Positions 1-6,257 of a stretch of 9,947 nucleotides of DNA are shown piece after piece. The notes below the pieces were generated by a model. The model made no database searches and had not been told where the DNA came from. It saw nothing but the letters and a program-made list of their open reading frames with translations. Each line of letters opens with the position of its first letter. Positions within the stretch are counted from its first letter, which is position 1. The translations under genes and the position numbers were made by a program. Origin of the DNA: an uncultured Lachnospiraceae bacterium (GTDB taxonomy: Bacteria; Bacillota_A; Clostridia; Lachnospirales; Lachnospiraceae); contig CADCIU010000101.1 in the NCBI GenBank assembly GCA_902801585.1, positions 1 through 9,947 on the forward strand. The letters are read 5' to 3'.

Positions 1-53
1 TCCTTGATCTTCGAAGGGAAGGGAACATACGGATTGCTGCTCATATTACCCAT
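1..53 (-). CDS. asrB: Anaerobic sulfite reductase subunit B (start only, runs off left edge)
   Basis: Only the first 17 codons are inside the window; they read MGNMSSNPYVPFPSKIK. AsrB is the FAD/NAD(P)H-binding subunit that passes electrons to AsrA and on to the siroheme subunit AsrC. The short N-terminus with an NPY-P-P pattern fits clostridial AsrB-like proteins, but the identification rests mainly on position: it follows asrA directly and overlaps it by a few bases. I chose the start at 53 because AGGAGG lies 8 bases upstream, inside the end of asrA. The in-frame ATG at 44 would be about 17 bases from it. The overlap suggests translational coupling. The rest of the gene, and asrC, should lie beyond the left edge. 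Confidence 0.6.
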   Translation of the reverse strand, partial: MGNMSSNPYVPFPSKIK

Positions 54-1065
54 TGACCGCACCTCCTTCCACCGCGTCATTTACCTTGTTGATGATATTG
101 GCATAGGAAATGTATTCCGGACATACCTGGTCGCAGCGGCCGCAGCCGACGCACATGTCATAGCCGAAACGCTTCCTGAAATCGTGGATCTTGTGGAGGA
201 CCTTGAAGCGCATCCTCTCGCCGTTGGTCCTGCGGTACTGTCCGCCGCCCGCGACGTTGGTGTATCCGTCCACCATACAGGAAGCGCCCACTCTCCTGCG
301 CTCGCCGACTCTGCCGTTGTCCGTGTAGAAAATGTCCTGCATGGTGTAGCATGTGCAGGTGGGACATACAAAGTTGCAGCGGCCGCAGTTGATGCAGCGC
401 ACTGTGTACTCCTCCCAGAGGGGATCCTTGTACACACTGACCGGCACATCCTTCGGAACAGTGACCTTAACTTCGTTTTCTGTGACATAGCGGGCTTCCA
501 CAGCCTGTTCGCTCTCTGCCTCAGCGGCAAAGACAGCTGCGAGCTCTTGATCTTTCACGTCAAAATAGTACTTGCCGTCGATCAGGTCGACAGAGAAGAG
601 ATAGCCGCCGTCAGCCTTGTTGGTCCCCATGCTGGCGCAGAAGCAGTCCTCATAGGAATGGCCGCAGCCGATCAGGGCGAATCTGACCTTGTCCCGGATC
701 CTCTTATAGAAAGGATCCACAAATTTGTTCTCGAGATAGATGGCGTCGAGCCTCTTCACAGCATACAGATCGCAGCTCCTTAAGAAGATGATGACTTCCC
801 GCTCGTCCATATCCGCTTCCTTGACCTCGTCTTCGGTAAAGAAGAAGAGGGTCTGGGAGAGCGGTGTCAGGATCTCCTTGAAGGCGTAGTCGGACTTTTT
901 GTCCAGCTCGATCTGCCGGGCCTCCGATACGAAATCATAGCGGACCACATCCACATCCGTATAGCGGCCTTCTCCGACCTTGTTAACCGGCGCGTAGATC
1001 CGCCGGCTCTGGCCGAGTTTCCCTAGTACGCGTGTGAAGCCGTCCTGGTTTAGCACATAACCCAT
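46..1065 (-). CDS. asrA: Anaerobic sulfite reductase subunit A (two 4Fe-4S clusters)
   Basis: This 339-residue protein matches AsrA in length and layout. AsrA is the cytoplasmic iron-sulfur subunit that relays electrons from the AsrB flavoprotein to the siroheme subunit AsrC, which reduces sulfite to sulfide. Two ferredoxin-type motifs are visible: C224-x2-C227-x2-C230-x3-C234-P and C305-x2-C308-x2-C311-x3-C315-P. Between them are the family stretches GERRR and ASCMVDGY. The N-terminal half carries the family stretches LRSCDLYAVKRLD and CFCASMGTNK. The start at 1065 has AAAGGAG about 9 bases upstream. The gene follows the TDT transporter by 81 bases and overlaps asrB. I see no convincing promoter in that gap, so it is probably read through from upstream. 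Siroheme sulfite reductases often accept nitrite, which matters given the nitrate reductase at the head of the operon. Confidence 0.9.
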   Translation of the reverse strand: MGYVLNQDGFTRVLGKLGQSRRIYAPVNKVGEGRYTDVDVVRYDFVSEARQIELDKKSDYAFKEILTPLSQTLFFFTEDEVKEADMDEREVIIFLRSCDLYAVKRLDAIYLENKFVDPFYKRIRDKVRFALIGCGHSYEDCFCASMGTNKADGGYLFSVDLIDGKYYFDVKDQELAAVFAAEAESEQAVEARYVTENEVKVTVPKDVPVSVYKDPLWEEYTVRCINCGRCNFVCPTCTCYTMQDIFYTDNGRVGERRRVGASCMVDGYTNVAGGGQYRRTNGERMRFKVLHKIHDFRKRFGYDMCVGCGRCDQVCPEYISYANIINKVNDAVEGGAVNG

Positions 1066-1146
1066 TTTTGCTTACTCCTTTCCCGCCGGGCACTATTTTG
1101 ACATGTCCGGCCTTATGTCGATCACAGTTTAGTTACAGAGCTGAAA

Positions 1147-2085
1147 TTACATGGACCTCTTGGGGGTCCTCAGGAACATACGCAGGAAGTTCAGGAGCAC
1201 ATAGCCCACCAGCATGGAGGTCAAAAAGATCTGGAATCCCGACAGCTGGGTGCAGGCGGCGCCGGCGCCTTCCATTCCGCCAGCCGCAAGATAGCCGGCC
1301 ATCTTGTTGGTCGCAACGATGCCGATGGCCATGGGGAAGGTCAGTCCCGCAAACCCCGGCACGAAGTCAAAGGAAAAGAAATCCGGAAGCTTCACGATGA
1401 TGAACAGCAGCGAAGCCAGCACGCAGATATACAGGAAGATCAGCAGCGGCTTAGGCGCCGGATCGAACGTGTTGAGAAGGCTCACCACGCACAGGCTGCA
1501 GGGCGCCAGTACGACCGGCATAGTGTGATAGACGGCCGGTTTGACCGGGACCTTGATCAGGCGGTAGATTATGACCGGGATCAGGATCAGGTAAATGATG
1601 ATCCCGTAGATAGTGATCGCCTGCAGCATGGGCTTCATGTTCATAGCGCCGCCTGTGACACAGCTGACCATGATCCCGTTGTAGGTAACGAACCAGCTCG
1701 GGACCGTGGTATCCCAATCTCTCTTTTTAATGACATTGTTGTAGGTAAAGATGCAGATGTGGACCGCGTGGATGATGACGGCGCACAGCCAGATCACTTT
1801 TCCGAATCCCAGCCCCATCTCATAATAGAAACTGCCAAGGATCATAAGACACATGGTAAAGCCCGCATAGAGGCTCGACGGCACGGTCAGCTTGTATTCC
1901 GACGCGCATACGCCCGGATACAGGATGATCTTGACGATATAGCAGATGATGACGATCGTAGCAGCAGCCATGACCAGATAGCGGAACCAGGTATAGCCCA
2001 TCCCTCCGTAGACGTTGGAAAGTGTCAGCGCGCCTACGAAAGTAGGCAGGACTGGTACCGGCATTTTTTTCAGTCTTTCAATCAT
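1147..2085 (-). CDS. TDT/SLAC1-family membrane anion transporter
   Basis: This 312-residue protein is strongly hydrophobic, with about nine to ten predicted membrane spans and few charged loops. The PTFVGALTLSNVYGGMGY start, the central GGAMNMKP loop and the FPMAIGIVATNK segment near residue 250 fit the tellurite-resistance/dicarboxylate transporter (TDT) family. That family includes bacterial TehA, yeast sulfite exporter Ssu1 and plant anion channel SLAC1. Known substrates across it are chloride, nitrate, malate and sulfite. Its place between nitrate reductase and sulfite reductase genes suggests movement of nitrate, nitrite or sulfite across the cytoplasmic membrane, but the sequence does not decide which. 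A GAGGGGAG ribosome binding site precedes the start. A perfect hairpin sits in the 44-base gap after the flavoprotein gene. Confidence 0.78.
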   Translation of the reverse strand: MIERLKKMPVPVLPTFVGALTLSNVYGGMGYTWFRYLVMAAATIVIICYIVKIILYPGVCASEYKLTVPSSLYAGFTMCLMILGSFYYEMGLGFGKVIWLCAVIIHAVHICIFTYNNVIKKRDWDTTVPSWFVTYNGIMVSCVTGGAMNMKPMLQAITIYGIIIYLILIPVIIYRLIKVPVKPAVYHTMPVVLAPCSLCVVSLLNTFDPAPKPLLIFLYICVLASLLFIIVKLPDFFSFDFVPGFAGLTFPMAIGIVATNKMAGYLAAGGMEGAGAACTQLSGFQIFLTSMLVGYVLLNFLRMFLRTPKRSM

Positions 2086-2098
2086 TTTACTCCCCTCT

Positions 2099-2118
2099 TG
2101 ATCAGAACTTCCTGATCA
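2099..2118 (-). promoter_or_regulatory. Intercistronic hairpin upstream of the TDT gene
   Basis: TGATCAG (2099-2105) and CTGATCA (2112-2118) form a perfect 7-bp inverted repeat with a 6-base loop. It fills much of the 44-base gap and lies only a few bases upstream of the TDT ribosome binding site. No T-run follows it on the minus strand, so it is not a normal intrinsic terminator. It may mark an mRNA processing or stability site, or be a protein-binding palindrome. Function is unproven. Confidence 0.4.
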
Positions 2119-2129
2119 TACCCTCTTGC

Positions 2130-3368
2130 TCAAAGCTCATACGCAAATTCGAGATTCGCTCTTTCATGGAAGAAGTCGGAATAATCGATCTCGAACAAAG
2201 GCTTTTTGACCCTGGTCACGTCGATCTTCCTGGCGATCATCTGCTGCAGGACGCCGCCGTAAGCCAGGTCTCCCTGCAGGAGCGCGCCGATGATCTTGCC
2301 ATCCTGATGGACGATCTTCTTGTAGACGTCGCCTTTGCGGTAGGTCTCGACTTTGATGGTCCGGTCCTCGGGGTCGGGGTTGACGTTGCCCAGGGACATG
2401 GTGGAGATGTCGAGAAAGCGCATGGTGGATTTGCTGGCGAAGAAGTCGGTCATCTTCTCGGGGACGCCGCACATGTTGGCGGCGGCGATCATGCCTTCTT
2501 TGACGGCTACGGGCCAGATGGGCGAAAGCCCGGATACGTCGCCGGCGCCGTAGATGTCAGGGTCGTTGGTCTGTCCGGACGCGCCGTAGACGAGTCCGAA
2601 GCGGGACAGTTCGAGGCCGGAATCCTGGAGAAATTCGACGTTGGAGCGGACGCCTGCGGTGACGACGAAGAAGTCGCAGGGGATGACGGTGCCGTCGCTG
2701 AGGACGACAGCGGTGATCTCGTGCTTGTCATTGATCCTGACTTCGTTGACGCCGACGCCGTAATGCTGTTCTACGCCGCGGGCATTAAAGGCGTCGATGT
2801 AGGCCCTGGCTGCTTCGGGATCGAGCTGTTTGTTGAGAAGCCAGCCGGCAAAGTCGCAGAGGACAACTTTGACGCCGAGCTCGAGGAAGCCGGTGGCGCA
2901 GTCGATGCCGACCAGACCGGAGCCAAGGACGACTATGTTCTTTTTAGTCTTTGCAACTTCTTTGAGGACTTCGATGTCGTCGATGTTGCGGAAGCCGATC
3001 ATGTTGGGGGAGCCCAGCATGTTTTTGATCGGGGGGAAGAAGGTGTGGGAGCCGGTGGCGATGAGGAGCTTGTCATAGCTCTCACGGGTGCCGTCGTCAA
3101 GGATGACTTCCTTTGCCGCTCTGTCGAGGCCGACTGCCTCGATGCCCTTTTTCCAGTTGACTCTGTAAAGAGTCTCGAAGTCTTTTTCTACGAAGCGGAG
3201 GCGCTCGATGGAGCGCTTTCCGGCCAGGTATTCGTGCAGGATGCAGCGGGAATATATATCTTTGTCTTTGGAGATCAGGACGATCTCGGCGTCTTTATCG
3301 TATTTGCGCAGTTCGCGTATTCCGTTGACGCCCGCTGCGGAGGATCCGATAACCACAAATTTTTTCAT
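2130..3368 (-). CDS. NAD(P)H/FAD-dependent oxidoreductase, nitrite-reductase-N-terminus/rubredoxin-reductase type
   Basis: The 412-residue product has the two-dinucleotide-fold layout of the NirB N-terminal/NADH:rubredoxin reductase family. The FAD site is VIGSSAAG (residues 6-13), LLIATGS is at 101-107, the NAD(P)-binding VVLGSGLVG is at 146-154, and the FAD-closing DIYGAGDVS is at 271-279. There is no redox CxxC pair of the thioredoxin-reductase kind. It probably draws electrons from NAD(P)H and feeds the ferredoxin-like carrier encoded just upstream, which in turn serves the molybdenum enzyme. This gene order is like the clostridial nitrate reductase cluster. The start at 3368 has GGAGGAGG 7 bases upstream. 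In the unbroken form of the upstream gene, its TGA stop overlaps this ATG as ATGA, showing translational coupling. With the frameshift present, upstream translation ends at 3372, still only a few bases away. Confidence 0.85.
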   Translation of the reverse strand: MKKFVVIGSSAAGVNGIRELRKYDKDAEIVLISKDKDIYSRCILHEYLAGKRSIERLRFVEKDFETLYRVNWKKGIEAVGLDRAAKEVILDDGTRESYDKLLIATGSHTFFPPIKNMLGSPNMIGFRNIDDIEVLKEVAKTKKNIVVLGSGLVGIDCATGFLELGVKVVLCDFAGWLLNKQLDPEAARAYIDAFNARGVEQHYGVGVNEVRINDKHEITAVVLSDGTVIPCDFFVVTAGVRSNVEFLQDSGLELSRFGLVYGASGQTNDPDIYGAGDVSGLSPIWPVAVKEGMIAAANMCGVPEKMTDFFASKSTMRFLDISTMSLGNVNPDPEDRTIKVETYRKGDVYKKIVHQDGKIIGALLQGDLAYGGVLQQMIARKIDVTRVKKPLFEIDYSDFFHERANLEFAYEL

Positions 3369-3833
3369 TCGTTAACCTCCTCCAGTGTGATGGCGTGCAT
3401 GGGACATTTTTCCACGCACATGGGATTGGCGGTCTTGCCGTCCGGACTTCTGTGGACACACATGTTGCACTTCATGATCTCGCGGAAGTGGATGCTGTCG
3501 GGTTTCAGGATGCCGAAGGGGCAGGACATCACGCACATGTAGCAGCTTGCACACTGCGCAGGACATCACGCACATGTAGCAGCTTGCACACTGCTCTTTG
3601 TCGTAGGTGACGTAGCCGGTCACAGGATCTTTTTTCATGGCGCCTGTCATGCAGGTGTAAGTGCACTCGGGGTGGTTGCAGTGCCGGCAGAAAATGGGCG
3701 CCGGTCTGGTCTCGCTGTCGATGACGACTCGGTTTCTCGCATCACCGCTCTCGGTCTCGTGGCTGACCACGCAGGCGGTCACGCAGGTAAGACATCCGAT
3801 GCAGCGGCTGCGGTCGATTTTTATTCTATACAT
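3365..3833 (-). pseudogene. Four-cluster ferredoxin-like electron carrier, frameshifted by a 37-bp tandem duplication
   Basis: The first 92 residues are a clear polyferredoxin of the HycB/DmsB type. They contain C11-x2-C-x2-C-x3-C21, C49-x2-C-x4-C-x3-C61 and C82-x2-C-x2-C-x3-C92. A 37-bp unit is then present twice (3521-3557 and 3558-3594). Because 37 is not a multiple of three, reading shifts after residue 92 and ends at a TAA at 3372 after 153 residues, with an arginine- and histidine-rich tail. Removing one copy restores exactly 143 residues. The restored end carries the fourth cysteine set (C110, C113, C127, C131) and stops at 3365-3367 in an ATGA overlap with the flavoprotein gene. The role expected of the intact protein is electron transfer from the flavoprotein to the Mo enzyme. 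In this copy two of the four clusters should fail. GAGGAGG precedes the start. Real mutation and assembly error are both possible. Confidence 0.88.
3521..3594. repeat. Exact 37-bp tandem duplication inside the ferredoxin gene
   Basis: Positions 3521-3557 and 3558-3594 are identical over 37 bases and directly adjacent. The unit encodes the third cysteine motif of the carrier. The two copies have no mismatch, so the event is recent or artificial. Slippage between them could delete one copy and restore the gene. Confidence 0.95.
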
Positions 3834-3862
3834 TTATCGCAGGCCTCCTCTTTTTTTCTATC

Positions 3863-3934
3863 GGTCCTCTCAGACTTTCCCGAAGGAGTCCGTTCAGACC
3901 TTGTCGAAACAGTCCGTTCAAACCTTCTCAAAAC
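3863..3934 (-). repeat. Three degenerate 24-bp tandem repeats spanning the end of the Mo enzyme gene
   Basis: Units at 3863-3886, 3887-3910 and 3911-3934 have a 24-base period. The two units nearest the gene agree at about 20 of 24 positions; the third has drifted further. On the minus strand each unit encodes Phe-x-Lys-Val followed by TGA, all in the frame of the Mo enzyme: the real C-terminus FEKV-stop, then FDKV-stop, then FGKV-stop. The stops lie at 3918, 3894 and 3870. The frame finally meets a TAG at 3858. The simplest reading is an old duplication of the gene's tail that expanded the intergenic gap. Confidence 0.75.
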
Positions 3935-6002
3935 GGCAGGTTGCGCCCTTGTAGTTGGGCTCTTTGGAGTACTTGTCGTAGCTGGAAGGTGTCAGCTTGT
4001 TGCACTCAATGTAGTGGATAGGCGCATAGAGCTGGTCGTAGGGAACGTTGTCGGTGATCTTGACATGGAAGACAGCATTTTCTCCGTTGACGGAGTAGAC
4101 GCGGACCTGATCCATCTCGTGGATGTCGTTCTCTTTGGCCATCTTCGTGTTCATATAGAGGTATGCCTTCTTGAGGGATACGTCTTCGACGAACTTGACT
4201 TCCTTAGTGCGGCTCTGGGTGTGCCACTGTCCGACGGTTCCGCGGCCGGTGTTGTAGATGAGCGGGAACTCTTCCGTCTGGACATAGGGGTTGGAAAGAG
4301 GTTCTTCAAAAAGGAAATTGGCCTTTCCGTTGGGCGTAAAGAAGACGCCGTCCTCGTAGAGTCTGCGCTCGTCTGCGGCAAATTCCTCCTCGCGGCCCTC
4401 AGGATAAGGCCACTGGCGGCCATGCGTGCCGGGAAGCTCGTCCCACTTGACACCGGAGAAATCGCAGGGTTTGCCTCTGGAAATTTCGCGCAGGAGGTTG
4501 AAGCACATCTCGGGGGTCTCCCATCGCTCGATGGCGCTGCCCATGCCCAGGGCTTTGGCTACGCCGAGAATGCACTCGTAATCGGAGATCTCGTTCTCGC
4601 CGCGGGGCAGGACAGGACGCATGGCGGACATGCGGCGCTCCAGGTTGATGTACTGGCCGGCTTTCTTGATGCCGGGAACGACAGGGAAATATACAGTCAT
4701 GTCCTCAGCACTCTCGATATTGTCATAAATATCCTGTACGACAAAGAGTTCGAGCTTTTTGGTCGCCGCCGCAAAGGTCTCATTGTTGGTCCAGCTGTGG
4801 CGGGGATTGGTGCAAAGGATCCACAGGCCCTTGATCTCGCCCTCGTTGATGCCCTCGATAATCTTGTTGTAGGGGATCGTTGGCTTTTTGGCCATAAGGT
4901 CGGGATCGATGCCGATGATATCGGCAAGGCGTTTGCTCTCCGCCTGGTCCGTGAAGTCGCCGCCGCCGAACAGGCAGGTGGTGTTGGAGAAGAGACGGGA
5001 TCCCATGGCATTGCACTGTCCGGTGATGGAGTTGCCGCCGGTGCCGGGCTTGCCGATGTTGCCGGTCATGAGGGCCAGGTTCATGATAGCGCGGGCAGTC
5101 GTGACTGCCTCGTAACCCTGGTTGACGCCCATGGTCCACCAGAAGGACACGGCCTTGCCGGTGTGGATCATTTTCGCCAGTTCCATGATGCGGTCTTCAC
5201 TGATGCCGGTCACTTCGGCGCCGCGGGATACCGGGAATCCCTTCACGAACTCCTTGAATTCGTCAAACTTGTTGGTGTGTGCTTCGATGAATTCGTGGTC
5301 GATCCAGTCGTTTTCGATCAGGATGTTGGCCAGGGTGTACATGAGGGTCAGGTCGGAACGAGGACGAATCTCATAATGGTAGTCCGCGTTCATGGCTGTC
5401 TCGGATCTGCGGGGATCAATGACTATGATCTTGTGTCCGGGCACCTGGTTCTGGCGCACGCGGCCCCAGATGATAGGATGGGCGACGACCGGGTTGGAGC
5501 CGATGAAGATCAGGGTGTCGGAGAGCTCCAGATCCTTTAATGTGTATCCGGGAGCGTCATAACCCAGTGTTCCCTTATGAGCGACTGCTGCGGAGGCCAT
5601 GCACAGACGAGTGTTTCCGTCAACATTGGTCTGCAGGTAGTTGCGCATGACATGTCCGAAGATGGCAAACTCCTCCAGGGTAAGCTGGCCGGTACTGATG
5701 CCGGCGACGCTCTCTCTGCCGTATTTTGACTGCAGTTCTTTGATCTTGTCCGCAACATGTTTGAAAGCTTGGTCCCAGCCGACTTCCTTCATGGAACCGT
5801 CCTCCTGACGGATCTTGGGAAGCGCACCGGGTTTTACCGTGGTCTGCTGTTTGCTGAGCGAAAGACCCTTGATGCAGCTGAAGCCGTCATTGACGGGATA
5901 GCCTTTCGTCGGCACTGTGCGAACGATACGTCCGTCCTCCACATAGAAGTCGAGATTACAGTCGATCGCGCAGAAATTGCAGGTCGATTGTACTTTTTGC
6001 AT
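3918..6002 (-). CDS. Cytoplasmic molybdopterin oxidoreductase, probable nitrate reductase catalytic subunit
   Basis: This 694-residue protein has the layout of NasA/NarB-type assimilatory nitrate reductases. The N-terminal 4Fe-4S motif is C8-x2-C11-x3-C15-x27-C43, followed by K45-G46, the usual link to the pterin. The likely molybdenum ligand is Cys134 in NTRLCMASA, the nitrate reductase form of this motif. GSNPVVAHPI, the GNIGKPGTGGNSITGQCNAMGS stretch in pieces, and a C-terminal pterin-binding domain ending in YNTGRGTVGQWHTQSRT follow. No twin-arginine signal is present, so it acts in the cytoplasm. It would bind Mo-bis-MGD, consistent with the MobA domain encoded nearby. The start has AAAGGA 8 bases upstream. 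The next genes encode a ferredoxin-like carrier and an NAD(P)H flavoprotein, as in clostridial nitrate reductase clusters. A formate dehydrogenase or other DMSO-reductase-family substrate is possible but fits the Cys134 motif less well. Confidence 0.8.
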   Translation of the reverse strand: MQKVQSTCNFCAIDCNLDFYVEDGRIVRTVPTKGYPVNDGFSCIKGLSLSKQQTTVKPGALPKIRQEDGSMKEVGWDQAFKHVADKIKELQSKYGRESVAGISTGQLTLEEFAIFGHVMRNYLQTNVDGNTRLCMASAAVAHKGTLGYDAPGYTLKDLELSDTLIFIGSNPVVAHPIIWGRVRQNQVPGHKIIVIDPRRSETAMNADYHYEIRPRSDLTLMYTLANILIENDWIDHEFIEAHTNKFDEFKEFVKGFPVSRGAEVTGISEDRIMELAKMIHTGKAVSFWWTMGVNQGYEAVTTARAIMNLALMTGNIGKPGTGGNSITGQCNAMGSRLFSNTTCLFGGGDFTDQAESKRLADIIGIDPDLMAKKPTIPYNKIIEGINEGEIKGLWILCTNPRHSWTNNETFAAATKKLELFVVQDIYDNIESAEDMTVYFPVVPGIKKAGQYINLERRMSAMRPVLPRGENEISDYECILGVAKALGMGSAIERWETPEMCFNLLREISRGKPCDFSGVKWDELPGTHGRQWPYPEGREEEFAADERRLYEDGVFFTPNGKANFLFEEPLSNPYVQTEEFPLIYNTGRGTVGQWHTQSRTKEVKFVEDVSLKKAYLYMNTKMAKENDIHEMDQVRVYSVNGENAVFHVKITDNVPYDQLYAPIHYIECNKLTPSSYDKYSKEPNYKGATCRFEKV

Positions 6003-6126
6003 ATGCTCCTTCCTTTCTTTTGGACCTTTTCGAATACATACAAATAACGCATTAAAAATTGCGGATTTATTGATGATTCGTCAGTTTATAAAACCTAACC
6101 GCATATATCTCCGCATTTATTGTGTA

Positions 6127-6132
6127 ATTTTA
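6127..6132 (-). promoter_or_regulatory. Predicted -10 box of the reductase operon
   Basis: On the minus strand this reads TAAAAT, one mismatch from TATAAT, giving a start near 6120. TATAGT (6137-6132) is an alternative -10 in the same AT-rich stretch and would move the start to about 6125. No good -35 box is present. Confidence 0.45.
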
Positions 6133-6154
6133 CTATATATATCGAAAGCCAGTT

Positions 6155-6168
6155 GTTGCGTGTGCAAC
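6155..6168. promoter_or_regulatory. Candidate Crp/Fnr-family operator GTTGC-N4-GCAAC
   Basis: GTTGC gtgt GCAAC is a perfect 5-4-5 inverted repeat, the spacing typical of Crp/Fnr-family sites (FNR uses TTGAT-N4-ATCAA). It sits beside a Crp/Fnr-type regulator gene. Its centre, 6161.5, is 29.5 bases from the first base of each flanking -10 box. That places it at -41.5 for both predicted transcripts. The natural reading is binding by the adjacent regulator, activating the reductase operon and also the regulator gene. Confidence 0.6.
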
Positions 6169-6190
6169 GATTTCAGAAATGATTTTTTTG

Positions 6191-6196
6191 TATAAT
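6191..6196 (+). promoter_or_regulatory. Predicted -10 box of the regulator gene
   Basis: A perfect TATAAT giving a start near 6203, with no recognisable -35 box. A second perfect TATAAT at 6200-6205 could serve instead. The palindrome at 6155-6168 is centred at -41.5 relative to the first box. Confidence 0.5.
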
Positions 6197-6257
6197 GGTT
6201 ATAATTTGGCTCCAAAAGCTCCAAAAGAGTTTTAGAAGTTTCAGAAAGGACCCTGTC

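Larger units (their letters stand above)
6003..6257. promoter_or_regulatory. Divergent promoter region between the reductase operon and its regulator
   Basis: This AT-rich 255-base gap holds no gene. It contains a central palindrome at 6155-6168 and a leftward -10 candidate TAAAAT (6132-6127 on the minus strand). A rightward perfect TATAAT lies at 6191-6196, with a second TATAAT at 6200-6205. The positions 17 bases upstream of each -10 read CAACTG and CGATTT, both poor -35 boxes, so both promoters would need an activator. The leftward leader would be about 118 bases long (6120 down to 6003). It contains two ATGCGG copies and one TCCGCA copy that could pair. Confidence 0.65.

Noticed and set aside
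4..783. Plus-strand open frame opposite asrA
   Set aside because: AsrA cysteine motifs and the AsrB overlap fix the coding strand as minus.
1100..1119. Inverted repeat GACAT/ATGTC in the gap before asrA as operator or terminator
   Set aside because: Only 5 bp pair around a 10-base loop, no T-run follows, and no promoter is evident, so chance is likely.
2166..3542. A 458-codon open frame on the plus strand across the flavoprotein and carrier genes
   Set aside because: The translation is a low-complexity Asp/Val/Ala-rich shadow without recognisable domains, while the minus strand encodes a complete FAD/NAD oxidoreductase.
3870..3920. Selenocysteine readthrough at the in-frame TGA codons
   Set aside because: The Mo ligand position already has Cys134, the protein is complete at the first TGA, and I see no obvious insertion hairpin.
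3863..3934. Repeats as a CRISPR array
   Set aside because: The units are directly adjacent and degenerate with no spacers; they continue the coding sequence of the Mo enzyme tail.
3672..5540. A 622-codon open frame on the plus strand, antisense to the Mo enzyme gene
   Set aside because: It mirrors the codon bias of the G+C-rich gene on the other strand, has no ribosome binding site, and its translation shows no family motif. The minus-strand protein has clear Mo enzyme motifs.
3918..6002. Formate dehydrogenase as the first call for the Mo enzyme
   Set aside because: The NTRLCMASA ligand motif and the Fe-S carrier plus flavoprotein neighbours fit nitrate reductase better. It is kept only as an alternative.
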